A DNA stretch of 64,000 nucleotides from Rhodospirillales bacterium URHD0017 (GTDB taxonomy: Bacteria; Pseudomonadota; Alphaproteobacteria; Reyranellales; Reyranellaceae). Below are positions 34,920 through 48,500 of the stretch, piece after piece. The stretch covers positions 450,842 through 514,841 of the forward strand of contig FODP01000005.1 in NCBI GenBank assembly GCA_900110395.1, given 5' to 3'. The position numbers and the translations under genes were made by a program. Every line of letters begins with the position of its first letter. Within the stretch, counting starts at the first letter, position 1. The notes below the pieces were generated by a model. It did not search any database and was not told the DNA's origin. It worked only from the letters and a program-made list of their open reading frames with translations.

Positions 34920-35943
34920 TCAGTCGGCGACAGCGGGCTCGTTGTCGGCCAAGCGGAAGCGCTGGCGATACTGCTGTGGCGTGACGCCTATTCGTCGGAC
35001 GAAGGCGCGGCGCAGATTGTCGACGGTGGCGAAGCCGCAGCGTGCCGCCACGACCTGCACCGGCATCTGGGCCTCCTCGAACAGGCCACGCGCGGCGTCG
35101 ATACGGATGCGCTCGACGAAGTCGCGCGGCGTCTCGCCGGTTTCCGCGGCGAAGGCGCGGCGGAACGTGCGCTCGCTCATGCCGGCATGCGCCGACAACA
35201 CTTTTACGCCGAGGTCGGCGGCGAGGTTTTCGACCGCCCATTCCTGGGCCTTGCGAACCGCCGGGCTGGCGGCGAACTGGGCCAGCAGATGGTTGCTGAA
35301 CTGCGACTGGCCAGCCGGCCGCTTGAGATAGGCGACCAGCGCACGCGCCACGCGCAGCGACATCGTGCGGCCGTGGTCCTCCTCGATCATACCGAGCGCC
35401 AGATCGATGCCGGTGGTGACACCGGCCGAGGTGTAGACGCTGCCGTCGCGCACGAAGATGCGGTCGACGTCGACCGTAACCTGCGGATAGCGCCGGCTGA
35501 GCTCGTCAGCCATCGCCCAGTGCGTGGTCGCCCGCCTGCCGTCGAGCAAGCCGGCGGCGGCGAGCACGAAGGCGCCGGTGCAGATCGAGCCGCAGCGGCG
35601 CGCCCGCACCCGGCCCCTTTTTCAACCAGGCGATCAGCTGCTGATCGCAGCTTGCCTTGCTCTGACCGAAGCCGCCGCTGACCAGCAGCGTGTCGATCGG
35701 CCCCGCGATGTCGTCGAGGGCGACGCTGGGCAAGATCGGCAGGCCGAGCGAAGTCTCGACCGGCGTCGTGGTCTTGCCGGCGATGGCCAGGCGATAGAGC
35801 GGCCGGCCGGCGACGACATTGGCCGAGGCGAAGGCTTCCAGTGGACCGAACACGTCCATGGCCATGACGCCCGGATAGACGAGCATGACCACCAAGCGCG
35901 GCTCGGCTTGCTCGGGGGCAGCAGCAGTCGTGTCGCCGGTCAT
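34920..35943 (-). pseudogene. GlxA-family AraC-type regulator, frameshifted
   Basis: A DJ-1/PfpI-like N-terminal domain (VVMLVYPGVMAMDVFGPLEAF, then DTLLVSGGFGQSK) and a C-terminal AraC helix-turn-helix (HAGMSERTFRRAFAAETGETPRDFVERIRIDAARGLFEE, then RCGFATVDNLRRAFVRRIGVTPQQYRQRF) are in two different frames. The first frame ends its sense at WLKKGPG; the second resumes at ARRCGSICTGAFVLAAAGLLDG. The break is at the run of five A and four G on the coding strand (35614-35622); removing one base restores a single frame of about 340 residues. Start ATG at 35943. True inactivation or sequence error cannot be decided here. Confidence 0.8.
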
Positions 35944-36044
35944 GGAGGGCCACTCTATACGGCAACAACGCGGGCCTGTTGTGGCCAGTTCCAACGCACC
36001 TGCGCATGCAAGAAACGTGCAGTTGAGAATTGCAGCTCTTCGGC

Positions 36045-37001
36045 TCAATCGACCTGGATGCCGAGCGGCGGCAGCACGCGGCGGTAGCGTTCGATCTCGC
36101 TCACGACATAGGCCTTGAACTCGGGCGGCGGCAGGCAGACGACCTCGCTGCCATTGTCGCGCGCGTAGGTCTCGAACGACTTCTCGCGCGCGCCCCTGGA
36201 CAGAGTCTGGAACAGGCTGTCGACCAGCGCCGGCGGCAGCCTGGGCGGTCCCCAGAATCCCGACCAGCCGGGAATGTCCGCTTCGATGCCGAACTCGCCG
36301 AAGGTCGGCACATCGGGCAGGAGCGCGATGCGCTGCGCGCTCGACACGCCGAGCGCGCGCAGCTTGTCCGCCTTCAGGTACTGCATGATGAGCGAGGGCG
36401 AGACGAAGAAGCAGTCGATCGTGCCGGTCATGGCGTCGGCGATCGGCGTGCTCTTGTAGGGCACGTGCGTGAGCTGGACCTGGGCGCTGCGGCAGAACAG
36501 CTCGCCCACGACATGCGTGGTGTTGCCGATGCCCGACGAGCCGTAGGTGAGCTTGCCGGGCTCCGCCCGCGCCGCCGCCAAGAACTCCTGCAGGGTCTTG
36601 AAGCGCGAGCCGCCGCCCACGATCAGGCCGAAGCCCTGGCTGCGCGTCAGCAGCATCAGCGGCGTGAAGCCCTCGATCGAATCGTAGGGCAGCTTGCGGT
36701 TCAGTACGGCGTTGGTGGTATGCCCGCCGGTGGTGAACAACACCGTCGTGCCGTCGGGCTTCGCGCGCGAGACGTCCAGCGAGCCGATGGTGGTGCCGCC
36801 GCCCGGCTTGTCGTCGACCATGACGGTGCGGCCGGTGGCGAGCCTCACCGCTTCGCCGAACACGCGCGCGGCGTTGTCGGTGCCCGAGCCCGCGGCGAAG
36901 GGCACGACGATGCGCAGGCTGCCTTCCTGCGCGACCGCCGCGGACGGCAGCGCGAGGGCCGCCAGGCCTCCTTGCACCGCCCGACGCCGCGTCACGGTCA
37001 T
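36045..37001 (-). CDS. Tripartite tricarboxylate transporter (TctC/Bug) binding protein
   Basis: Periplasmic solute-binding protein of 318 residues with a Tat-like signal (TRRRAVQGGLAALALPSAAVAQ). The Bug fold shows as IVVPFAAGSGTDNAARVFGEAV, VDDKPGGGTTIGSLDVSRAKPDGTTVLFTT, the ligand loop and VPYKSTPIADAMTGTIDCFF, ending with FKAYVVSEIERYRRVL. No TctA or TctB genes are adjacent, which is usual for the expanded Bug family. It overlaps the flavin monooxygenase gene by four bases, suggesting its ligand may be an aromatic acid or its product. Confidence 0.9.
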   Translation of the reverse strand: MTVTRRRAVQGGLAALALPSAAVAQEGSLRIVVPFAAGSGTDNAARVFGEAVRLATGRTVMVDDKPGGGTTIGSLDVSRAKPDGTTVLFTTGGHTTNAVLNRKLPYDSIEGFTPLMLLTRSQGFGLIVGGGSRFKTLQEFLAAARAEPGKLTYGSSGIGNTTHVVGELFCRSAQVQLTHVPYKSTPIADAMTGTIDCFFVSPSLIMQYLKADKLRALGVSSAQRIALLPDVPTFGEFGIEADIPGWSGFWGPPRLPPALVDSLFQTLSRGAREKSFETYARDNGSEVVCLPPPEFKAYVVSEIERYRRVLPPLGIQVD

Positions 37002-38611
37002 GACGCGCGGTCTCGTATCGAGCCAAGGATGGCGTTCATGGCTGCGGCCAGCGTGCGCGCCGCGTCGGGCGCGGCCGACGCAGCACGCCAGGCGACGTAG
37101 CCGTCCGGCCGCACCAGCACCGCGCCATCGTCGCCGATGCCGTAGGTCTCCCGCCAACGCTCGTCGGCCGGTTGCAGGCTGCCGTTGCCGACGGTGACGG
37201 GCGTGACCTCGAGCGCCTTCGCCGCCTCCGCCCATTTCGCTGCCTTGGCGCCGCCCAGCAGGGTGAACCCCTTGCCGACCAGGTCGATGGTGGAAACACG
37301 CGTGCCGTCCTTGGCCTGCAGCCACGCATGCGGCGCGCGGCCACCCGGGCGCGCGGAGGCTACGTAGTCGGTGATGGGATTGGCCACCGCGGGCGGCGGA
37401 CTGCCGTCCGGCACGACAGCCGACGAGGTGTAGCTCGCGCCGAAGATCATGCCCTGCTCATTGAGGAACTCGGGGCGGGCGCCGGTGGTCTTCTGGATCT
37501 TCTGCAGGCGGCCCATGGAGACCGCATTGGCGAGGGCCTGCTCGGTGATGGTGCGGGCGAGCGGCTGGCGCTCGTCGTGATAGGTCTGCAGCAACGAATC
37601 GGCCGCCCGGCCCTGCAGCACCAGGGCAAGCTTCCAGCAGAGATTGTGGACGTCCTGCACGCCGGTATTCATGCCGAAGCCGCCGGTCGGTGGCATCTCA
37701 TGAGCGGCATCGCCGGCGAGGAAGATGCGGCCATGGCGGTACTGCTCGGCGACGTGCGCCGAGGCGACCCACGGCGCAACGCCCAGCACGTTCACCGGGA
37801 GATCGGGCACGCCGGCGGCGAGCCGCACCAGGGCGGCCGACCGCTCGGGCGTGAAATCCTGCGCCGTGTAGCCCTGCGCCTTCAGCGAATTCACCAGGAA
37901 GCCCCAGCGGTCATGGGCATTGATGGTGAGGAAGGTGCCGCGCAGCTTGTCGTTCTCGATGAAGTACAGCGCGGCCGGGCGATCCGCGGTCCATGGCCTG
38001 AGGTCGGCCTCGAGCAGGATGTTGACGCTGTCGTAGACGTCTTTCTTGCCCACCATGCCGACGCCGAGCGCGGCGCGCACCGCGCTTTGCGCGCCGTCGG
38101 CCGCGATCATGTACTCGGCCATGACCTCTTGCTCGGCACCGCTAACGACGTCGCGCAGTGTCGCGGTGACGCCAACGCCGTCCTGGGTGAAGCCCTTCAG
38201 CTCGGTATTGAATCGCAGCTCGCCCGGCGCCTGTTCCTCCGCTGAACGGCGCAGCACCGGCTCGAGATAGTCCTGGGCGCAAAGGCAGGCGCGCACCGGT
38301 GAGACATCGCTGCTGCGCTCGCTGCGGCCCCACGGCACGCGGCGCTCGATCTCCTCGCCGGCCAGCGACCTGGCCCAGACGATGAAGCCGGTGCGCTCGG
38401 GCGGCAAGCCGGCTTGGCGCACAACGGCCTCGATGCCCTGCTGGCGGAAGACTTCCATGGTGCGTGCGTTGATGCCGCGTGCCTTGGGATGGATGGCGGT
38501 GCCGGGATGGCGCTCGACCAGCAGCGAGCGGATGCCGAGCCGCGACAGCAGCAGCGAGGCCACCAGCCCCACCGGGCCGCCGCCGACGATCAGGACAGGA
38601 ACTTCCGACAT
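36998..38611 (-). CDS. FAD-binding monooxygenase of the PheA/TfdB aromatic hydroxylase group
   Basis: Class A flavin monooxygenase of 537 residues. Visible are the GXGXXG motif VLIVGGGPVGLVASLLLSRLGI (5-26), the DG motif in YMIAADGAQSAVRAALG and the second FAD motif RIFLAGDAAHEMPPTGGFGMNTGVQDVHNLCWKLA. A C-terminal thioredoxin-like domain (about residues 400-537) places it with phenol/2,4-dichlorophenol or polyketide hydroxylases. The substrate is not determinable. Its only partner is the overlapping TctC gene. Confidence 0.9.
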   Translation of the reverse strand: MSEVPVLIVGGGPVGLVASLLLSRLGIRSLLVERHPGTAIHPKARGINARTMEVFRQQGIEAVVRQAGLPPERTGFIVWARSLAGEEIERRVPWGRSERSSDVSPVRACLCAQDYLEPVLRRSAEEQAPGELRFNTELKGFTQDGVGVTATLRDVVSGAEQEVMAEYMIAADGAQSAVRAALGVGMVGKKDVYDSVNILLEADLRPWTADRPAALYFIENDKLRGTFLTINAHDRWGFLVNSLKAQGYTAQDFTPERSAALVRLAAGVPDLPVNVLGVAPWVASAHVAEQYRHGRIFLAGDAAHEMPPTGGFGMNTGVQDVHNLCWKLALVLQGRAADSLLQTYHDERQPLARTITEQALANAVSMGRLQKIQKTTGARPEFLNEQGMIFGASYTSSAVVPDGSPPPAVANPITDYVASARPGGRAPHAWLQAKDGTRVSTIDLVGKGFTLLGGAKAAKWAEAAKALEVTPVTVGNGSLQPADERWRETYGIGDDGAVLVRPDGYVAWRAASAAPDAARTLAAAMNAILGSIRDRAS

Positions 38612-38730
38612 CGCGTTTCCTCGTTCTTTTGGCCGATCCTAGGGCTTGTCCGGCGACGAAGAAACATCACGACATCGAGGCCGTTCCCCTCGATAGGGCC
38701 CCTTGATCAAGCCAGGCAGCAGAACGCGAA

Positions 38731-38838
38731 ATGGCGAGACATTCGAAGAGCGCCGGCAAGGACGTGAAGCGCGCGATGGATCGCCGCAAGAAGGGCACTC
38801 TGAAGAGCGGCGAGGGTGGCAAGGGCGGCACTGTGAGA
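38731..38838 (+). pseudogene. 5' part of a DUF6496-type small gene, truncated by fusion
   Basis: The frame opens MARHSKSAGKDVKRAMDRRK, then KGTLKSGEGGKGGTV. This is the basic N-terminus of DUF6496-type proteins (pattern KSAXXXVXXXMXXXKXGXLXSGXXGKXGXV). The normal continuation (a KSRKQAIAIALSEA-like segment) is absent. Instead the frame runs into arginine-rich sequence antisense to an autotransporter-like Gly-rich region, then stops at 38937. The break is near 38838, directly at the junction with the minus-strand fragment. Confidence 0.6.
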
Positions 38839-39085
38839 CGAAGCCGCCCCCGCCGCCGGAGCCGCCATTGCCACCGGCTTCGCTGGCTGTGCTGCCGGCC
38901 GATCCGGCGCCGCCGAAGCCACCCGGGGCGCCGATGAAAGGGCCGACCGAGAGCGTCACACCCTGGCCATCGGTGCCGGGCGTGCCATCGGGGGCAGCGC
39001 CCCAGGTCGCGGTTGGGGTCAGCCCGGTGCTCAGCAACAACCCAGGCAGAAACGCACGCACGATTCCAGCTGGCCGACGCGCCAT
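38836..39085 (-). pseudogene. 5' stub of a third autotransporter-like gene
   Basis: From ATG 39085 it encodes MARRPAGIVRAFLPGLLLST, a signal peptide ending in TWGA, then DGTPGTDGQGVTLSVGPF and a Gly/Ser/Ala-rich run such as GGFGGAGSAGSTASEAGGNG. This matches the design of the start of the large autotransporter at 43428. After about 83 residues the sequence passes straight into the antisense of the DUF6496-type fragment, and no passenger or barrel follows. It appears to be the remnant of a deletion or recombination event. Confidence 0.55.
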
Positions 39086-39609
39086 TGTTTTCCCCGCTTC
39101 CGAAATGAACTCAACTTTTGCGGCCAACCGCCCGGTTCATTCTAGCGGCGCGCGAGTCGATCCTAACGACGCGCGAGTGGATCGCATCCGAAATATGGAG
39201 TCGGCGCGATCACAATGAATTTTTAGGGCACAGAGAGTGATCATTGTCGAAGTGCAGAGTCAGCGAGGGTGGCTGGCAAACCGCCGAAGTAAAAACCCGC
39301 ATGACGATCCGATGAAGGCGGTAACTCCGAATCCTTCTAGAGGATTCAATCGTTCAGTTGCGCCATGTCGACCGACGCAATGAGATGCTCCGCAACAATG
39401 TATGAATTTTCTTTGAAAGCGATGCGATCGAACACGGCCGAAATGGAGACGTCGGCTTTTTCCGGAGATCACCGGCGCTCGAAGCCAATGCCGATGGCGT
39501 CGAGTAGCCCGTTGCTTATCGAGCGCATGCCTCGCCAGTCGACTGGACGATCTCGTCAGTGAGGAAGCGGGCGTTCTTCGGGCTGCTGAAGGAAATCACC
39601 GACGCCTGA
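39086..39609. other. Gene-free stretch upstream of the first autotransporter's 3' end
   Basis: About 520 bp, locally AT-richer than the genes around it. Short frames on both strands have no recognisable family. An open frame ending at 39610 reads VRKRAFFGLLKEITDA but has stops shortly upstream, so it may be a remnant. I see no IS end or clear repeat. Confidence 0.4.
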
Positions 39610-43428
<3,819 letters not shown>

Positions 43429-43872
43429 TGTTGCCTGCCCCGTCCCGCCCGCCGACACCTCGCATCGCAAGCTGCACAACCGGTGCGGATACCCTCGCTT
43501 CTTGTTTCAGCGCTCGATTGCACTGACTTTAACGGCGTCACGATCCGGGCGTACGTCAAAAAAATATCAAATACTTCCACGCTTCGGCTCGATCGATCGT
43601 CGTGAGATCAGGCGCAGGCCTCTGCCAGTCGAACCGTGTCGCGCCAAGCGATGAGACTCTGCGCACCTGCACGCCATCGACTTCGCCGAGGCCTTCTCGA
43701 CGATCCCGCCACCCAGCGGCAATAGAAGTCGATCGCGCGCACCGTTGCTGTCGCACCATTACGATCGCCGACGCAATCCGCAGTTGAATTGCAACTTGTA
43801 AACTCTTGAGAACACCAGGACCGCAAGCCAAGGTCAAAAAAAGGTCAAAGGCTTCATCGCGGCGGAGGTCTG
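43429..43872. other. Divergent control region between autotransporter and regulator
   Basis: About 440 bp without a supported gene. It should hold both promoters. AT-rich patches occur near 43550-43565 (AAAAAAATATCAAATACTT) and near 43785-43805 (TTGAATTGCAACTTGTAAACTC), the latter some 70 bp before the regulator. No clear dyad. Confidence 0.45.
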
Positions 43873-45144
43873 GTGTCCCAGTTCGAATTCGGACCGTTCG
43901 TGCTCGACAGCTCGGAGCGGCGATTGACGCGGGACGGCGAGCGCTTACCGGTGACCGGCAAGACGCTCGACGTGCTGCGCCTGCTGGCCGAAGCGGAAGG
44001 ACGGCTGGTCGAGCGCCAGACCTTCAATGCCCAGCTTTGGCCCGAAGTCATCGTCGAGGACCGCAACCTCACCGTCCACATCTCGGCGCTGCGCAAGGCG
44101 CTGGGCATCGACTGCATCGAGACGGTGGCGAAAAGCGGCTATCGCCTGGCCACGCCGGTGCGGGCGATGAATGGCCACGCGCCGCCAGGGTCTCTCGATG
44201 TCCTGCGCGAGGCGCGCTACCAGCTCAGCCAGGCCGAGCGCGTGCCGGCGCTCAGGGCACTCGGCCTGTTCGAGCGCGCGCTGGCGCTCGACGGCAACGA
44301 TGCCGAGGCGTTGGCGGGTCTCGCCTCGACCTATCTCCTGCTCTCGTCGACCACGATCCGTCGTCCGCTGCCCGTCGACGAGGCCACGCAGCTCGCAAGC
44401 GACGCCGCGCTCCGAGCGCTGGCGATCGATCCCCGCAAGGGCGAAGCCTATGCGGTGCTTGGCCGGCTCAAGATGACCTACGACTGGGACTGGCGAGGCG
44501 CCGAGGCCGACCTCGAGCGGGCTGTGACGCTGGCGCCCCGGTCGGCCGAGGCCCAGCTCGGCCATGGCCTGTTCCTGTCGGCCGTCGGCCGGCATCGCGA
44601 GGCGCTGGCGGCGCTGCAACGGGCGCGCCGCCTCGAGCCGACGCGGCGTGAAACGCACGAGCGGCTAGGCCTCGCCTGGTGGATGGCGGGTGACGGCGAG
44701 CGCGCCCTCGCCGCCCTCGCCGAGGCGGTCGCCATCGACCCCGAGGCGCGGCGTCCGCACTTCCGGCGCATGGTCGTGCTCGAGCAGCTCGGACGGCACG
44801 AGGAAGCGGCGGCCGCGCGCGCGACCTGGCTGGAACTGTTCGGCGACCATGCGGCGGCCCGTCGCCTGGCCGATCTCACACGGGTCTCGGGACATCGTGC
44901 CGCCATGGTCGAGTGGATCGCGCGGCTTGAGAAGCTCAGCCAATGGTTCGAGGTGGCCATCCAGGCGATGGCGATCGGCGAGCGCGCCCGGGCGCTCGAT
45001 GCACTCGACCGTTGCCTCGAGGAGCGCGCCGACAATGCGCCGTATATCGCCGAGTTCCCGCCTTTCCGGCCGCTCGCCGGCGAGCCACGCTTCGGACGCA
45101 TCCTCGACACCTTGCGCCTCAGGCCGCCGGCAGCACCACGGTGA
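43873..45144 (+). CDS. OmpR-type winged-helix/TPR transcriptional regulator
   Basis: A 423-residue regulator without receiver domain. Residues 1-100 are a Trans_Reg_C winged helix: [44 protein letters not shown], then [15 protein letters not shown] and [11 protein letters not shown]. Residues about 110-400 are TPR-like helical repeats ([66 protein letters not shown]). No membrane helix is present, so it is HilA-like rather than CadC-like. It starts at GTG 43873. Its last seven residues (RPPAAPR) and stop codon are antisense to the phoR fragment, implying that its original 3' end was replaced. It probably regulates the divergent autotransporter. Confidence 0.83.
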   Translation: MSQFEFGPFVLDSSERRLTRDGERLPVTGKTLDVLRLLAEAEGRLVERQTFNAQLWPEVIVEDRNLTVHISALRKALGIDCIETVAKSGYRLATPVRAMNGHAPPGSLDVLREARYQLSQAERVPALRALGLFERALALDGNDAEALAGLASTYLLLSSTTIRRPLPVDEATQLASDAALRALAIDPRKGEAYAVLGRLKMTYDWDWRGAEADLERAVTLAPRSAEAQLGHGLFLSAVGRHREALAALQRARRLEPTRRETHERLGLAWWMAGDGERALAALAEAVAIDPEARRPHFRRMVVLEQLGRHEEAAAARATWLELFGDHAAARRLADLTRVSGHRAAMVEWIARLEKLSQWFEVAIQAMAIGERARALDALDRCLEERADNAPYIAEFPPFRPLAGEPRFGRILDTLRLRPPAAPR

Positions 45145-45426
45145 ACGTCGAGCCCTTGCCGGGCGTGCTCTGGATGTCGAGCCGGCCGCGATGGCGGTTG
45201 ACCACGTGCTTGACGATGGCGAGGCCGGTGCCGCCGAGCTGGCGCGAGCGCGCGGCGTCGACGCGGTAGAAGCGTTCGGTGAGGCGCGGCAGGTGGTTGG
45301 CCGGGATGCCGTCGCCCTCGTCGGCGACGGCGACGGCGATGCGGTCGCGTCCCATCGCGCGCGCCGCCACCCACACCGTCGTGTTGGGCATGCTCGTGCT
45401 GCTCGATGCGCGACAGCATCAGGAGG
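45119..45426 (-). pseudogene. phoR 3' fragment, internally deleted duplicate
   Basis: From [13 protein letters not shown] (about 45426-45393) the sequence jumps to [42 protein letters not shown] and [10 protein letters not shown], stop at 45119. All of this is close to the C-terminal half of the intact phoR at 49572-50954, by eye about 90% identical in DNA. About 200 bp covering the H-box to N-box segment (VALELEVEAGLPRAVG to NLVDNAVKYA) is missing, and GLGLAIV has lost six bases to become GLAIV. It cannot encode a kinase. Confidence 0.85.
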
Positions 45427-45592
45427 CTGCAGGCTCCCGGCATCGAGATCCTCGGGTTGCTGCCCGGCGACCTGCACATGGTCACGGTGTTCGTCGCTGG
45501 CGTGGAAGCGTCGAGCGCCGAACCCGCGACCGGCCACGGGCTGATCGATTGCCTTCGATCGCCCACCTCGGCGGCGGTCTTCCGGTCCCGCG
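45427..45592 (+). pseudogene. 3' fragment of a ModA-like substrate-binding protein gene
   Basis: On the plus strand LQAPGIEILGLLPGDLHMVT, then VFVAGVEASSAEPATGHGLIDCLRSPTSAAVFRSR matches the C-terminal pattern of molybdate-type (COG0725) binding proteins (GPLPAELQ..TVF.AGV...A..LI.FL.SP.AA). The remainder of the gene is absent; upstream the sequence turns into the phoR fragment and downstream into the end of the second autotransporter. No start codon with a ribosome-binding site. Confidence 0.6.
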
Positions 45593-48500
45593 TCAGAAGC
45601 TCAGGCGCATACCGACGTTCAGCGCGTGGTTGTCGGTGCCCGAGCCGATGTCGCCGTCGTAGCGCAGGTAGAGCTGGGTAGCGGTCGACACGGTGGTGCT
45701 GGCCTGGAAGCCGATCACCGCCGCGTCGCGCTGCGGCGTGGCGCCGTACACCGTGAAGCCGGCCGCTGGCGCGCCGGCGAAGGCCGCCGTGATCGGCCGG
45801 CCGGTGTAGACGTACTCATGCAGCCAGCCCAGCCGCAGGCCGAGATCCAGCGTGCGCATGTCGCCCAATCCGATCACCCCGTTCAGTTGCGCGCCCAGGG
45901 TCGAGCGCAGCGAGTTGGTCGTCTGCTGCTGCACGTTGAGACTGAGCGAGTTCGCACCCCACTCGCTGAACGCCGCCTGGTTCACGCTCATCACCTGCAG
46001 CCGGGCGAACGGCGTGACCGACGCCATCGCCGGTGCATACACCGGGACCTGGTAGCCGATCTCGGCCTGCCCGAGGAACTGGTTGGCGCCGGTCGAGCCA
46101 TTCGCCGTGCGCTGCTGCAGACCGGGGATCGTGATCTGCCGCTGCAGCTGGTTGTTGGCATAGGCATAGCCCGCCAGCAGGTCGGCATAGAAGCCCGCCA
46201 TGGTGAAGCTGCCATAGGCCGCCACGCTCACCGCATTGTTCCAGCCTTTGCCCTGGAAGCTGTCGACCCATTGCGTGCCGCTGGTGTAGCCGGCGCCAAC
46301 GCCCAGCAGCAGGTTGGGCATCACGCGATAGTCGACACCGGCCGCCGTGCCCCCGATGTTGTAGGTGAAGGTGTTCGAGTTGCCGTCGCCCTGCACGCTA
46401 CCGAAGCCACCGAGGCCGCTGGCCCAGAGGCTGAACGGGCTCGCCGCATCGCACAGGGCGATGTCGCAGGCCTGCGCCAGGGCCTGGCGCTGGCCGCTCC
46501 CTGCGCCACCGCGCGCCAGCGCCATCTGCTGGCCGAGCGCATTCATGAACAGCGTGTTGCTCGCAAGGTTGGCGGTGCCGAAGTCGGCATAGGGTTGGCC
46601 GCTGATCGCGTTCAGCGCCGGGCCGGCTTGCTGGGTGTTGAGGCCGGCCAGGGCGCCGATCACCGTGGCGAAGTCGCCGGTGGCGGTGGCGAAGGACTGG
46701 TCGAGGGCATAGCCGACGGCGCGCTGGTTCACCGTGTTGCCGCCGAAGCCCGAGAAGGGCGCGTTGCCCTGCAGCGCCAAGGTCAAGAACACGTTGTTGG
46801 CGTTGTAGCTGAGGCTCGGTGTCAGGAAGGCGAAGTTGCTCGAGACGCTCGAGTAGGTGCCGCTAAGGCCGCCGTTGGCGCTCAGGATCGTGTAGGTGGT
46901 GCTGGTGCCGTAGTTGCCAGTTGTCGCCGCCACCTGCACCGTGCCGCCGTTGATCGTCGCCGTTCCGCTGACGTTGATGCGATCGCTCTGGCCCTGGGCA
47001 TTCACCTCGACGACATAGGCGCCACCCGTCTGGCTGAAGTTGCCGCTGACGTTCAAGGTGCCGATCGAGTTGCCGGGCGTCAGGGTCGCGCCGTTGGAGA
47101 CCAAGCCGCCGATCGTGCCGTTGCCGCCGATCGTGCTGGCACTGTCCAGGGTCACCGCGCTCGTCATCGAGCCGTTCACCACGAGCTTGCTGCCGGTGAC
47201 CGTCGTCGGGCCGGTGAAGGTGCTGGTCGCGGTCAGGGCGTAGGTGCCGCCACCCTGCAGCGCGAGGCTGCCCGTGCCCGACATGTTGCCGGCGTAGGTT
47301 CCGTTGCCGCTTTGGCTGAACACGACGGCGGCGTTGTTGACGATGTTGCCCTGCAGGCTCGACGTCGTGCCTTGCAGCGTGCCGCCCGACACTGTCGTGC
47401 CGCCGCTGTAGGTGTTGCTGCCGGAGAGGATCAACGTGCCCAACCCAGCCTTGGTGAGACCACCGCTGCCGGTGATCGACGACGCCAGCGTGACGTTGTT
47501 GCGGTTGGTATCGAACGTGCCGCCGCCGGCGCCCAGGGCGGTGAGTCGCGAGGAGATGTCCAGCGTGTTGCCGGTCGCCCATTGCAGACCGCCGCCGTTC
47601 AGCGTGATCGAGCCGGTACCGAGATTGTTGCCGGCGGCGAAGTTGATGAGCCCGCCGTTGATCGTCGTGCCGCCGGTGTAGGTGTTGTTGCCGGTGAGCG
47701 TCAGGATGCCGGTGCCCTGCTTGACGAGGGCGCCGCCGGAACCGGTGATGCTGGTGGCGAGTGAGGTGTTGGCATTGCTGCTGGTGGTGAGCGTGTTGGC
47801 GCCCAGCGCGATCTGCCCGCCGGTGCCGGCCAGCGCTCCCACCGACTGGCCGGTGGCGATCTGCGACATGTCGAAGGTACCGCCGTTCACCGTCAGCGCC
47901 CCGCCCACCGGCAGCGAGCCGCCGACGCTGTCGAGCATCAGCGTGCCGGCGTTGATCGTCGTGCCGCCAGCGTAGGCATTGGCCGTGCTGAAGATCAGCA
48001 CGCCCGCACCGGTCTTGGTGACGCCGCCTGTCCCGGTCAGGCCGGTGGCGAAAGCGACGACGTTGCCGTTGGTGTCGAACGTCGCGCCGCCGGCGCCGAT
48101 TGCGGCCAGGCGAGACGAGATGTCGGTGGTGGTGCCGGTCGCCCATTGCAGGCCGCCGCCGTCGAGCGCGACTGCGCCGCTGCCGAAGTTGTTCGCCGAA
48201 TCGAAGTTGATCAGCCCGCCGTTGATCGTCGTGCCGCCGCTGTAGGTGTTGGTGCCGGTCAGCGTCAGAATGCCCAGCCCCGCCTTGATCAGCCCGCCGG
48301 AGTTGATGATCGAGCCGGAAGCCGTCAGGTTGAAGCCGTTGGTGTCGATGGTCCCGCCGCCCGCGAGCAGCGAGATCGTGCGCGCCGTGCTGAAGCCGGC
48401 GCCAAGCTTCAGGGTGCCGCCGTTGAAATCGACGAACTGCCCGAAACCCAGGGTTCCCAGCTGGGCGTCGCTCGCCAACGACAACGGCCCGCCCGTCGGC

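Noticed and set aside
39365..39562. A 65-codon plus-strand frame downstream of the autotransporter
   Set aside because: Composition is not protein-like and no homologue family is recognised; it is left as part of the gene-free region.
45626..47764. A 712-codon plus-strand frame opposite the second autotransporter
   Set aside because: It is antisense to a coherent barrel and PATR region; composition is Arg/Ala/Gly-rich and shows no domain.
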